Assembly (NCBI GenBank): GCA_950295325.1
Contig: OX485803.1
Location: 71,749,554-71,813,553 of the forward strand
Direction: 5' to 3'
Length of the DNA stretch: 64,000 bases
From: Polytrichum commune
Taxonomy: Eukaryota > Streptophyta > Polytrichopsida > Polytrichales > Polytrichaceae
The notes under the pieces are model-generated. The model worked only from the letters and a program-made list of their open reading frames with translations, ran no database searches and was not told where the DNA came from. How positions within the stretch are numbered: position 1 is the first letter of the stretch; each line of letters starts with the position of its first letter. Made by a program: the position numbers and the translations under genes. Shown here in pieces: positions 1-11,515 of the stretch.

Positions 1-929
1 TGGTGTTGATTGCTAAGGGCGCCACATCAATGGAAGCAAAATGAGATTCAATGGTGACATCAAGATGTTCCTTGGAACAACTCCCCAATTGTTTATTGAA
101 ATTTTGCAGTGGAAAGTCATCCAACAAGTTAGCAGCACATAAGACTGCCCAATTTTTTTGAAGGAATCTTAACCAGTGTCTGACTTGTTGCCCAGAGTTT
201 TCCATTTTACTACCCAAGGTATACCTTCAGCACACTCATCGAAGATAGATGCGAACATTGGCTCCTGAGCTGCTGCTAAGACCTAGTCCAACCTCTAGAT
301 TTTTTGAATCTTGAAGAGACTTGAACGTCACACCTGGAAAACGTTTCACCAAGTAATTGAAGATCTTATTGCACTTCCCATAGCATTTGCTGTGAGGTGT
401 CGGGACTGCTCTTTCCCCCACCAGCAACGACTGCAACGATATCCTGAAGAGTAATTTTGCACTATCTCAAAGAATTGTATTTTGGTGCTAAACAATTTGT
501 AATTTTGCACACCCAATAAAAATATACATTTGCAAACGGAGATTCATGTTGATTCTTGACAACAATTGCAATTACTTGATGCCTTTATCACAGCGAGATA
601 AATTATACAATGGGATGAAATTGCAGAACAGAATTTCAGGTCATGTGCAAGGTATAGAATCCAAGTCAAACTTGTCTCAAACGTGTAGGAGTTGCTCTTT
701 GGTGGGAATGTCCTCGAGCATTGCAAGATATTTGTAAGGATAAGCAGATACTGCAACATGCGGTCCACACTTGACATTGAGTTTACTAGTTGTTACTATT
801 GATCTGATAACCTCTTCTACAAGCCCAGAGCAGGCTAGCACAACAGGGCGTGAGACCTTGTTTCTCCATGATGTTCACTCGATTAGATATGTCCAGAGCA
901 GTCTAGGTTGAATGTGTTGATTTTTATCC
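1..929. other. No gene recognised; partly duplicated flank of the U2 cluster
   Basis: Only short overlapping frames are present, with no recognisable protein. The stretch around 231-300 is similar to 5120-5190 (shared words such as cacactcatc, acattggctc and ccaacctcta). It is therefore part of a segment duplicated together with the U2 snRNA genes. Confidence 0.5.
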
Positions 930-1077
930 CTCGGAACGGAAGTGTCTGACAAGGGGAATGGATAGCGGCTGGAAAGAAGCAGAGCAGCAAGCTGGACTGT
1001 TGCCCCATACGCCTGGGTAGGGGTTGGCGATGTAGAGGTGCATAGGTATATAAGGCGAAGTTGAGGACGGGAGTTGT
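930..1077 (+). promoter_or_regulatory. U2 snRNA promoter, copy 1
   Basis: A TATA box (tatataag, 1047-1054) lies about 31 bp before the U2 start, as expected for plant RNA polymerase II snRNA genes. The canonical angiosperm upstream sequence element was not found. At its expected position, about 70 bp upstream, is tgccccatacgcctgggt. A similar block precedes the copies at 2691 and 5422. The whole region from about 930 is clearly similar to 5279-5421, including agcagcaagctggac and aaggggaatgga. Confidence 0.65.
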
Positions 1078-1270
1078 ATACCTTTCTCGGCCTTTTGGCT
1101 AAGATCAAGTATAGTATCTGTTCATATCAGTTTAATATCTGATACGAGGCTCATCGAGCCTCATGATATTAATCTCATTTTTTTAAGGGTGTTGGTTCAT
1201 ACGGCAGCTTGCTGTCAGAGCCCGCGAGCGCCGCCATGGTATTGCACTACATCTTGAGAGGCGCAACCCT
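1078..1270 (+). ncRNA. U2: U2 spliceosomal snRNA, copy 1
   Basis: The 5' end (atacctttctcggcctttt, then ggctaagatcaag) is the highly conserved U2 stem-loop I. The body continues through ttaatatctgatacgaggctc and an Sm-like tract (atctcatttttttaag), then a 3' stem-loop domain ending near ggcgcaaccc. The length of about 193 nt matches plant U2, which is usually about 196 nt. U2 pairs with the intron branch site through its GUAGUA sequence. Here that stretch reads agtATAGTAtc, so its first base differs from the canonical copy at 5422. The gene could be an expressed variant or an early pseudogene. The end coordinate is approximate. Confidence 0.88.
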
Positions 1271-2640
1271 CTCCGGGAACCCAAAATAAGCCAAACCGCA
1301 TACTTTATGTTTCCACAATCGCATAACGAAAACTCTTCTGGCGCCAAATTATAGACCACACTTCAAAATGCAGAAGACAATCGTTATTGTTAAGGCAGTA
1401 CTGAAACATACCCTTCAGAGTTTAACATCTTTTCGATGCTTACTTGACATTTAGGTAATGAATCATTCAACATTCAATTCATAATCCAATCTTTCAGCTC
1501 TTGCAACTATGAAACTTAGAAACAAAAGATTATAATATTCAGTATTGTGGCTTGATGTCTTTGAATGAATCAATGTGAAATCAGTGTTGATATATGAATT
1601 TGAGGTTTGTGATGCAGGTTATGGTTCTCTGTCATGCACGCAAATATTCCTACTAGTCATTCGAATTCTGTTGCCGTGGCCACAGCATCTAACCAAAATG
1701 TGAAGGCGATTCATTCTTTCCGAAAGCTGCCATCACAACTTCTAATTTCTCGCCGATGCATCTCTTATCCCGTATTGGTTCAGCATTTGGTCTTCTGCAT
1801 GACGCAGTGACTCTGCGAGCCGTGGGACTTTATCTATTGCTTCTGAAGAGCCCTTTATGAATAAGGATGCCCGTCAGCGCTTTCGTAATTTAAGAGTATT
1901 TCAGCGAACTGGAGATGAAAATACGAATTGAATTTGTGCAAGATGGGATTTCGGTGTATGTGCCTTAAGAAAGAAAATGAGAATGTAGAAGCTTGCACTG
2001 GAAATATGAATGTAAGCTCTTGTACATCATTGCAAACGGTGAAGCTGGTTTAGTCACTAGGTTACTGTAGTCGTAAACTTATATTCTTCCCGTCTCAAGT
2101 GACACGAGTCAATTTACTTCATCTTCAAGTCAGAGTTCACATCAACTAACTGTGCAAGAGGTTCTCATTCATAACGAGTAGCTCTTGATTTCCATCGCAT
2201 ACTTATGCCTGTCCAAAATTCTGATAACAGCTAGGTGCCCAACATCCTTCTCAGTCATGTGCTCAGTTTATTTGCTACGAAGAACCCTTGTTGTGGAGGG
2301 AATGGAAATTGCTGATATTTAAAGTCTGAACTTATTGATATGGTGGTTTCAAAACTTGGAGAAATGGCGAGGGTTAAATTTCCAATGCAAGTAACTCAGC
2401 ATCTGTTTGAGGTGTGGTTAGGGGCAAGCTAAGGCCCGGCCGAAACAGGCCATTGAGGCTCAGGTGAGGCCTTTCATGCAAAACCAAAAAGGCTACTAGG
2501 TGCAATTGGGGATATCTTAACCAAGGCGCAAGAAGTCTGTATGTGAGTGAAAACCCAAGTTGGGCAAGTACGCAAGAGGATTTACTGGAGAGTGCTGGTT
2601 GTGGTGGGTGGACGTGGTCGTCCTATACGTATCGGGTATG
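1271..2640. other. No gene recognised between U2 copies
   Basis: This stretch holds no long open frame and no tRNA-like or other RNA signature that I can recognise. It is AT-rich spacer DNA between two U2 genes. Confidence 0.5.
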
Positions 2641-2660
2641 GGTTAGTGAGGGAGAAGAAA

Positions 2661-2668
2661 TATATAAC
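2661..2668 (+). promoter_or_regulatory. TATA box of U2 copy 2
   Basis: tatataac lies 30 bp before the U2 start at 2691, the same spacing as in the other two copies. Further upstream, at the same distance as in the other copies, is cctatacgtatcgggt (2622-2637). Confidence 0.65.
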
Positions 2669-2690
2669 GGGAAGTTAGGAAGGTAGAAGG

Positions 2691-2882
2691 ATACCTTTCT
2701 CGGCCTTTTGGCTAAGATCAAGTTTGGTATCTGTTCTTATCGGTTTAATGTCTGACACGAGGCTAATCGAGCCTCACGATATTAATCTATTTTTTCATGG
2801 GTTCGGGCTCATCGGGCAGCTTGCTGTCGGAGCACGCGAGCGTCGCCTTGGTGTTGCACTAAATCTTGGTAGGCGCAACCTT
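2691..2882 (+). ncRNA. U2: U2 spliceosomal snRNA, copy 2 (divergent branch-site region)
   Basis: This near-full-length U2 copy of about 192 nt begins atacctttctcggcctttt and has an Sm-like site (aatctattttttcatg). The 3' stem-loop region runs from gggcagcttgctgtcgg to ggcgcaacc. The branch-site recognition region reads agtTTGGTAtc instead of the canonical GTGTAGTAtc seen in copy 3. Changes also occur in the following helix (cggtttaatgtctgacacg). An intact promoter and Sm site with an altered branch-site sequence suggest either a variant U2 or a recent pseudogene. Confidence 0.85.
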
Positions 2883-2889
2883 CCCCTTG

Positions 2890-4050
2890 GGGTTCCCAAA
2901 CAATTCATACATCATGTGGAATTGGAATTGGAAATATCATAAGTCATGTAATTTCCATCCCCGGATTAATTTCCTGTTACATGCCAACAGACTCTGTTTC
3001 TTCTTGAACTTCCAGCTAGTAAATTGGTAGCAAGCGAGCGTTTTGCACCTCTGCCATGTCACCTAATCCAGTCCAATATCTTTGATCACGAGCTGGGTTG
3101 TCTGAACGTCTGAACCATGTATGTGGCCGAACTTCGAAGATATGTAGTGAATAACTCTATCATGACAGCTTTTTGGTGTTTAACACAAATCTTGCAACAA
3201 GTAAGACTGTGAATGCGCACCAATCAGCTTGAGTTCCGAAACTGTTTACTACTGAGTTGGATCCAGCAGAAAGTAGGCCCACAAGTTCTTCATCCAGAAA
3301 TCATTCTGCGAATTTCTGAAGAATTGTTATGTTTGCCGGAATCCCCTCATGCGAGGACAGGTTTGGGGTTTATCTATATGTTTTAGTTGTTTAGTTACGA
3401 ATGCAGGGATGTCAGTGGGCATATGTATACAGAGATAAACGAATCAACATGTAGGAGGATTGCAAGGGACTGTTCGTACATGACCTCTCATGCATCTACA
3501 ACAACTGTATCGAAAGGTCCGGGATACCGGATACGAAGCAAGAGCACTGTGGTGTAGGTGAGGAGGAGCTGCATCTAATTCCTTGTACAGTCGAAGTAGC
3601 TGCACAACTTGGTTCGGGTTCGGAGTTGGTGCGGGCAACACGCCAACAGTCCAACAACTTGCAGAAACTCTCATGTATAACTGGCGCAGCAAACTGTTGG
3701 ATCTTCATCATCAACACGCAGTACGCAAATCCAGGCACCATAGATTGCCCAGGCTGCGAGATGCATGCATTCATACACCTCATTGTGAAATCTCTTTGGT
3801 GATCTTCCATCCCCATCTGCAAATTGACGTAGCCTAATGCAATACTGAGATCCTTCCATTCGCAAATCTCACATACAGATCAACATTGTGGTACAAACTT
3901 AGGTCAAGACTGGGTGTCAACTTTTAACTTTCTCAAACACACACATCACACTACTAGAAATTTGCAATCCCTAATTCCACAGTGATCACTGGTACTGTAG
4001 CATACTTTGTACCATCGACATATAAATCACTACCTGAGACACGTTTGTGA
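2890..4050. other. No gene recognised; several overlapping short frames
   Basis: Between about 3440 and 3865 there are open frames on both strands of up to about 108 codons. None has a recognisable domain, and they overlap in conflicting frames. I treat them as chance frames. Confidence 0.45.
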
Positions 4051-4077
4051 GATTTTAGGGCAGGAGCAGGAGCAGCC

Positions 4078-4590
4078 ATGACAACCGCATGGACATCCTG
4101 GCCACTCACGATGATTGTGTCTGTGATGAATCTGCTCTTCATTACCTCAATGGTCGTAGCTGCGCAGCCACCTGAAGCTGCGTCGGATTATACGGGTCTG
4201 GTGGACATCTACAACTATGTGGGGGATCCGATCACAGTTCACTGCAAGGACCAATTCACCGATTTGAAGCCGCAGAGTATTGCCCACGGGGCGGACTACA
4301 CCTTCAAAGTGCAGCCCAACCGGGAAGAAACCACTCTCTACACCTGCTCCTTCGTGTGGGGGCTCAACATGTCCCAAGAGTTTCCTGTCTGGAGAGGGAG
4401 CAGCTATCAAGACTCTTCCATCTGCGGAGCTATGGCTTCCAGGAAGTGCTTGTACAAGGCCACCCAGAAGGGCATCTTCGTCGCCACTTCCAGCATTCCA
4501 GTGAATCGACCGGAGGGTGCCTCTACTTGGGTGCTTCTCAGGAATTGGATAAGTGCTGCAATGAGCTCAAATAGCCAGAATTCGTCATGA
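4078..4590 (+). CDS. S1-like secreted protein (plant self-incompatibility S1 / SPH family)
   Basis: This single-exon frame of 170 residues starts with a hydrophobic stretch (about residues 9-29) that looks like a secretion signal ending near the AAQPPEA segment. The mature part has the S1 layout. It begins with a VDIYNYVGD strand, then VHCKD (Cys55), GADYTFKV, the family hallmark TTLYTCSFVWG (Cys90), EFPVWRG, and a C-terminal pair Cys116/Cys124 before GIFVA. Family members are small, secreted, disulfide-bonded proteins. One controls pollen self-incompatibility in poppy, but most have unknown roles in development or defence. Given a likely non-seed plant, a pollen role is not implied. I chose the first Met because the hydrophobic segment follows directly; a second Met at residue 12 is possible. 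No intron is needed. Confidence 0.85.
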   Translation: MTTAWTSWPLTMIVSVMNLLFITSMVVAAQPPEAASDYTGLVDIYNYVGDPITVHCKDQFTDLKPQSIAHGADYTFKVQPNREETTLYTCSFVWGLNMSQEFPVWRGSSYQDSSICGAMASRKCLYKATQKGIFVATSSIPVNRPEGASTWVLLRNWISAAMSSNSQNSS

Positions 4591-4599
4591 ATATCCATG

Positions 4600-5278
4600 G
4601 AGAGTCTTCAATTTCATCTCACCAATTTCAGTTTGCTGATGAACTGGCTCACTGCAAAGTTGTGGCATACTGATGAAGAAGGAAGTGGACGTTGGCCATT
4701 GCCTACAGTACATTCATTACACTGTCACTGCATGACACATTTCTGTAGAGATTCATGCAGTGATAGTGTCGCGCATTCGGCTTACTCAGGTGGTATGCTT
4801 GATGTAGAAACCAATAAATAGGTACAGGAGCACGTGAATCAAGTGCTTTCGTGGGCTAGAACTTTGAGAGGCTAAGGTGCAAATTAAAGGCCGGATTCAA
4901 TGCTTGCTGTTAAATTGTAAGCACTGATGTTGAGATAGATGCCTGCCATTCAATAAATCCCGTGTTTAGGTATGAATCGACCTCAAGCATGGAAAGTTTC
5001 ATAATTCTCAAAAAACAATTCATGATCGTGTTTCCAATCTACCAGTGTGAGTGGTTAACAAACAGATCAGGTCGAATGTTACATGTATGAATCAAGTGTA
5101 GCCAAGACAATAACTTTGGCACACTCATCAAAGAACGACCTGCACATTGGCTCAAGCTGTTGACAAGACGAATCCCAACCTCTACATATATCGCATCAGA
5201 CATCGTATCGGACATCGTATCAGACGTTGATTCTTCATGATTTCATTAGACTTCTCTATCCTATTTGTTTTCTTTTTC
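4600..5278. other. Spacer downstream of the S1-like gene; duplicated flank
   Basis: No gene is visible. The part near 5120-5190 repeats the sequence near 231-300, so it belongs to the duplication that carries the U2 copies. Confidence 0.5.
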
Positions 5279-5421
5279 CTGAACGGAAGGTGAGGCAAGG
5301 GGAATGGATTGCGTCTGGAACGAACCAGAGCAGCAAGCTGGACCTTGTTGCCCCCTATGCTCGGGGTAAGGAGTAGTAATGATTGGCGAGTATATAAAGC
5401 GAAGTTGAAGAGAAAAGAAGC
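5279..5421 (+). promoter_or_regulatory. U2 snRNA promoter, copy 3 (duplicate of 930-1077)
   Basis: A TATA box (tatataaag, 5391-5399) lies 31 bp before the U2-like sequence. The upstream block agcagcaagctggacc, ttgttgcccc and ctatgctcggggt corresponds to the promoter of copy 1. The whole region aligns with 930-1077. Confidence 0.6.
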
Positions 5422-5585
5422 ATGCCTCTCGGCCTTTCGGCTAAGATCAAGTGTAGTATCTGTTCTTATTAGTTTAATATCTGATACGAGGCTCATTGAG
5501 CCTTATGATATTAACCTAATCTTCAGTCGGGTGCGGGTTCAAGCGTCGCCATGGTATTGCACCACGTCCTTGGCAGGCGCAACCC
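5422..5585 (+). pseudogene. U2 snRNA-like copy 3, Sm site lost
   Basis: The 5' half is U2-like (atgcctctcggcctttcgg) and keeps the canonical branch-site region gtgtagtatctgttctta. After gatattaac the usual T-rich Sm site is replaced by ctaatcttcagtcggg. About 30 nt of the 3' stem-loop region present in copies 1 and 2 (gcagcttgctgtcrgagc) is missing. Shortly after the end, caatagaagtcaaa (5600-5613) fits the plant U-snRNA 3' box CAN3-10AGTNNAA. Loss of the Sm site should prevent snRNP assembly, so this is probably a pseudogene despite an intact TATA box. Confidence 0.75.
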
Positions 5586-6092
5586 TCCCCTTTGGGACCA
5601 ATAGAAGTCAAACAGAAAACTGGTAACTCTTCTGAGCCTATTTAGTTTAATTCCGAGTGAGAGTAGGACAAGCTGATCCTTGAATTTCAGGATGCTGGAT
5701 AAGTGAAAAATGTGTTGATACATTGTGCAGAGAGAATTGAAACAATTGAGACCCTCGCAGCCATGGCAAGAACAAGCAATGTCTTTTAGAGCTGGCTTTT
5801 GGGTTCACTGCAAGATCATACGGATTAAGTTGATATGTGTACAACACTGGATGTGTGGGCAACAGTTGCCATCGTGCAGGAGTTACGGTGGTAATCAAAT
5901 CTTGTCATCGACGTGAAGATGTCTTCTAAAAACTCGAGATTACAAATCCCAAGAATGCAACATTGACCTTGCAATACAACATAATATATAGTGGGTATAA
6001 GTGTCCAGACACATTTCCTCTATGTTTTGCCTGACTCAATATAGTGAGAACCTGCAAAGTGATGGATAATGGATGGATGTGGCTATGGCCAG
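5586..6092. other. No gene recognised
   Basis: Apart from the U2 3'-box-like sequence at its start, nothing recognisable was seen. Confidence 0.45.
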
Positions 6093-6143
6093 TGATAAGA
6101 ACAGATACCGCACTTGATCTTAGCCAACTGCTGAGAAACGTAT
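6093..6143 (-). pseudogene. U2 snRNA 5' fragment, antisense
   Basis: Read on the minus strand this gives atacgtttctcagcagttgg, then ctaagatcaagtgcggtatc and tgttcttatca. That matches the first 50 or so nucleotides of U2 with changes in stem-loop I. The similarity then stops with no Sm site or 3' domain. It is a truncated pseudogene, perhaps derived from reverse transcription. Confidence 0.7.
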
Positions 6144-6149
6144 ATTGAG

Positions 6150-8110
6150 GATTTTTTATACAATTCATGGTTTAACACAGAATTGCCCATATTGGTGAAC
6201 TTTTTGTAGTCTAGCAGTCAAGCTGTAGGTTCTTGTCAAACTTGAGGCGGACCAACTCAATCTTCTCAGTTCGAGGAATTTCCCATAGCAGTTTTCTTGG
6301 CAGTATATACACAAGTATTTTCTTAGGTTACATCTCAATATGCTGGGGCAGCGGGGCTGGACCGTCCATGTGCTCGACATCTGAGCTAGTCACTTGTACA
6401 GAATAGTTTGTTGTTTTCTGGGATCGTTCTGGAGGGTGTTGTCGGTATATCGGTTCCAGGCTGAAGTTGCTGTGGCTCTGGTTGCTGATCCTGGAGCTCA
6501 TTTGGCGAGTAAATATCTATGTGGTGCAATTTCTGATTCCTGAATTGGATTCCACTGTCTCCATCGCAGTGCAAAGTGGTGGTCGAGTGTGTTGTGGATG
6601 CCAGAGTTTGTTTTGGCCGGATTCCAAGGTCGCCTTTAGGGATGTGGTGATACCTAGCAGTTTGTGTGGGTGTTCATAGTAGACCTTTCTCTATTGTACG
6701 GAAAACCTGAACATAATTGTTTGATGGACATTGGAAAAATATTTTGGATTTACGGAAATTTGACCTTTCATTCCACCCAAGGTCCTTCACGACCCAGACA
6801 ATAACTGGATCAGAAGAGGTACCGACTGGTGAATGGAGCTTGTAATCTCCGTCTTGGAGGTCATTTGGTGTAGGCAATCAGATTGAATTGAAGAGAATCG
6901 TTGAGACGCAACATGACAAGGATGAGCGAGAAATTAAGAATTGGAAGAAGAAGAAGCTCTTTTGTTTGCGAATTAATACTCTGGCAAATCTTTGTGACAG
7001 ATTTGAGCAGCATCTCCTCTTCGGATTGCGGAGATGGAGAAATTGGGGGTACCGCGAATTCTGCAGAATGCTATCCCCATATTCGACGGCATGACAGCAC
7101 TCGACGCCTGAGGGGCTCTACAATGTGTTGCACTTATCGTCGAATGTGAATACAGTATTTGTGAGCCACAACAAGGGACTCTATGGAGACCGTGTGCTCG
7201 CCATGGAGGCAAACGCAAGCTTTGACGAGGTTGCTAGCCCTAACCCTCTCCATGACCGTTTCGGTTTGGTGTCAATGTGTCAAAGGTTTCTGTCCCTTGA
7301 TGGAACTGCGGTCGGCTGATTTGGAATCCAAGTCTGTGAGACTTTCCTTTTGTTTCACTTCATTATCACTTGTGCCACTTATTCAGCTTTGCATCTATTA
7401 AGACCCCCTCCCATACACATAGCCCCACAAGAGAAGACTGACTACAAAAACACATGTCATCTTCAGCAAGGCCTGCAACTTTCTCTACCCCAAAAAAACA
7501 CAAAAAACTAACTAACTAAACTTGGCTCGAACAGCAGCCAAGCAGCTGTTCCCGGGCAAGCCAGCACAGCCAGCAAGCATAATGACTCTTGTACCAAGAA
7601 CACTAAGAATAAGTATTGTGTGATCCCTGCCTACAAGCTGCCTTCCATTTCAAAAGGTGCCCAACAATTGCCACCTCCTGCCGTTGCCGCATATAACACT
7701 TCCTATAGGCAACTATCCTAGGCAGGCGTACATGGCGCCGGTCCGCCCTGCCAGCCACTTGGCAGAGGTCCACGTGACCCCCCACGGTTGGCTGGCTAGG
7801 GGCGCGTGCATACCTCTGCTGCAAGGCTCACACGCCAGGCGGGCGGAGAGCACCTTGTGCCCCAACCTCCACCTCTCCCCGCTTCCCGCACTCACTCTTT
7901 CCTAACCTTTTCTACCTCAATATGTGTTTGTGAGTGCAAGAGAGAAAGGAGAAAGAGGGAGTTTGAGAGTGTTGAAGTTGTTTCACAATAAGAAACTTGA
8001 CAAGGAATTACCCGGTAGAGGGCGGGGAACCCACGGCTTCCGGACTGGGGCGGATAGTCCGCTTCGCCACCCTCGTGAGCGGAGCAGAATGAGATGCATC
8101 ACCTAAGCAG
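6150..8110. other. No gene recognised
   Basis: Overlapping short frames (60-82 codons) occur on both strands without recognisable domains. The part from about 7400 is pyrimidine-rich and then GC-richer. It could be a promoter or leader of an unrecognised gene, but I cannot support one. Confidence 0.4.
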
Positions 8111-11100
8111 AGCGGTTGATGGTTGCTCATGTGCGCGGTACCCCTGGCGTCGCATGTCCACCTCCTCGCTCTCCGCCATGAAATCCATTTGTCCACCCCC
8201 ATGCTCTACGTTGCAGACCACCCAACCCTACCACCACCTTGATCACTCTCTATGCCACCGTGTCTCGGAAATCCACCATGGCAAACTCCCTAAACCCTAA
8301 ACCTAGACATTGTTGTGGTGTCACGAGGGTTAGGCACTTGTTGGCTCGTCCACAACAAACCTTGATAGAGAGCTCAATGGAAGCGCCATAGAGGGATACT
8401 AATCAATTCAAGTGAAGTTGAGCTAGGGTTCATAATAGATATGGTTTGGTAACAAGATGAGTCACAAATAAATGAAAGTGGCCAATGAATGCTCAAAGGA
8501 TGTATAATGTTCTAAGGAAGATAAAAAGATATTTAGTTGAGGATGTTTGACTATTAGTAGAGCAACTAATGTCAATACGGTAAAAATACATAGTATGAGG
8601 TAGAGCTACTTGATAGATGTAGTCAACTCTAACACAGCTTAGAAATTGTGAGTGGTTGAAACCCGCATCAATGACTATGGAGGCAAAAGTGGCACGGGTG
8701 GGTCATTCTATAGGGTTTTTGTGCATCATGTGCCATGTAAGGGTATTTGTTTAGGTGCTATTTACTTTTAAGACATGAATTAAAGGTTCCCTACATTTAC
8801 TTGATTCTTTAAAACGACCTATTTGTTTGCACCCTACCATTACTTATATTTCATAGGTTGATGTAATTTTTTTTGGTCTATATTTATTTTAAGTAATATA
8901 GAGTAAAACCATGTTCATACATACCATTCCATACAAACAAAAACCAATGTAACATATATACTATGGCAAACACAATTCCATACAAGCCATTGCTTGAGGA
9001 TCATATTACAAAACACGACAATACTATTTGATCACACAATATAATCCTAGAACAAAAAAACATTGACTCCCATGTGTTTACATGTCAGACCTAACAAAAA
9101 AATTTAATCATGAAGACTATATATTCAATATTTGTCGCAACCTTGCTAGCTCCACTTAACTATATTGACCATTTTCATTTCTAACAAGGATTACGAGCGC
9201 TAACCCTTCGCATTCCGCCATGCTAATGGTTAGCTCCTCCTACCCCGGACCTTATAGTTCATAGGAGGGGAACCAACCTTCTACTTTGCTTTTGGGACTC
9301 ATCCCTTAATCAGTAACCAATTCTTAGATGTGGACTTCCATTCATGAAAGTCCAATCTTATGTTGATCATCGCGTTGCTGGAGCAACACTATAACAACCC
9401 GAACCATACTAGGCAACTATGCCCTCACATTGGGCCAATGCCCATGAAGGCCGTGCCGTTCGGTCTCGGGTGGGTTTGGCCACACCACCTCATCCATATA
9501 AGCCTCTAGGACTTTTGGCAAAGCCCCTACCCCACCGTCAAGAAACCTTTTATCTCTCTACCAAGAGTTGGGGCCAAGTAGGCATTTCCCCTTAGCCGCT
9601 GGGGCTAGAAGCCCCCAACAGCTTCAGAATACCATAACTTCCTTGTTTGATCTTGGATGCTAACAAGAAACCACTCCATCACCATCTACGCTTCACGTAA
9701 ATGCCGATGGACTCCTCACTTGCCCCATACAGGAAATTATTGAAGAAGTTATGCCTCTTCAAACCTTGGCAGTCCCGGGAGCCACTCCCAGGCCACTGCT
9801 GTCCCACGACAACGCCCCACTCAAATTGCCATATCTCCTAACTCATACTTCTGATTGAGGTGTTCTTGAGCATTCTAGAATCCTCATGGCATAAACTACG
9901 CATAGCTTAGGGCCTTACCCTCGTGACTCCTAATCTCCGTGGGTGGGAGGCGTTCCCAACGCCCCAGGCCCTCACCCACACTAGGATCACTTGGGCCTTC
10001 TCACCAACGGCGCCACAAGTCCCAGGTGTCACTCCGGGGTCCCCCTTGTGCCCATGGTGTTTCGGGCACTCCTCATAGAGAGGTGCGCGACAGGGGGGGG
10101 GGGGTGTTTGGGTGGGAGAGGGTGTGTGGTTAGTGATGGATTTATAAGTTGAGTGTCTTTCCCATAGCTATGTTAATCTTTCAAGTGGTATAGCAGTTTG
10201 GTAGTACCTATGTTGTTGTGTATTTGTGCAAGGGAGGATTATATTTCTATTGTGGGTGATGTGGCAATGATGTCTTCGTTCGGGTTACACTCTTGGGTTT
10301 GGAGGGTAAAGTGAGGGATGTCAAGGCTAGGGCAAACAATTCATCTGTCACGTGATTGTTAAGTTTTCAAGTGGTCGAGTTTCATCTCTTGTTTTATTTT
10401 GTGCATGAGTTTTGTGATGAGTACCAAGTTGTGTTTGTAGAGGGTGTTCTTAGGATTTAAAAGTTGGTTTTGTGTGATCCATCTGGAGTACCCACCTTTT
10501 GCACCTTTAGTACTTCTCCCTTTTCACATTTACGTATTCTTTCTTTTATCACATGTTTGTTTTGAACGAAAATCTTTGACATGTGATCCTTTTTCTTTTA
10601 TTATTTTTTGGTTTATGCAAGAATAGTGGGGAATGACAATCACCGCACCACCACCACAATGTCTTCTAAGTTTTGTATATGGAAAGATATAGATATATGC
10701 ACCACTCATTCTAGCCGCCACTTTTAATGGTCAGCACAATTTTGTGCCTTGCAAAGTGAAAAAGGGCAATAATTTAATACGAATCCTGTAATTTGTAGCC
10801 ATGGCCTTCAAAAAAATACTCAACTTTCCCTCTACATATATAAAATCGAATAATTATTGGCTAAGTATAGAGCAGACTAATGACCACCACGTATATAACC
10901 ACAGCAGTCTGTAACTTTGAAAGTATGCAATTTGGTCACCAATTTCTTAAACTTGATGCAAAAAGTTGGTTTCAAGACCAAAAATTCCAACGACAACTAT
11001 GCGATGTCTTTGATCTGGACAAGCTTACTCTTGTCCTAACAACGCGAGAAGATCTCTCTCAGACACATCTTTAAAGCGGTGACTGGAATACTCCCCGAAG

Positions 11101-11340
11101 GACTTATATCGTATCGTTGAGGAAGAGTAGGTGCAAAACTCTTGGGTGAACTCATCAATGCACAGTTCATACTAGATTGAGAGTTAGGAGAAGCACTTGT
11201 ACCATCATTGATGAAATAGAAAAATCTCCAGTAATCAGATTTTTAGGACTTTGAGATCACTTGCCCACTGCATAATTGTGGTCCCAAATATTATAAGACA
11301 TTGCAAATTACACAGATTCAATTCCCTTCACACAAGAGTA
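8111..11340. other. AT-rich and GC-rich intergenic DNA with a G homopolymer
   Basis: No gene is supported. Around 8700-8960 and again near 10480 there are words (gcaccctaccattacttata, gtacccaccttttgcac) that resemble a dispersed AT-rich repeat also seen inside the 25-kb element. Around 9400-10130 is a GC-richer segment ending in a run of about 13 G at 10090. Single-copy or repeat status cannot be decided by eye. Confidence 0.4.
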
Positions 11341-11515
11341 AAATCACACCATTCTCTCTCGCACCATCAATCCACACGGGCTCCGTAAATCATCATCACT
11401 ATTTTCTTTTCGGACACACCACAAGAGATCAGCAGGTTCGTTTCTACTATTAGTCCAAGTAAGCAGTAGAAGTTTATAAACTCGTTGTGTGGCAGGTCTC
11501 CCTTCCATTAATCCT

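Noticed and set aside
3444..3865. Overlapping frames of about 64-108 codons near 3.4-3.9 kb
   Set aside because: There is no recognisable domain, frames on both strands conflict, and no splice pattern links them.
8282..8310. Telomere-like ccctaaaccctaaacc near 8.29 kb as a telomere remnant
   Set aside because: Only two units are present; too short to support more than chance or a common plant promoter motif.
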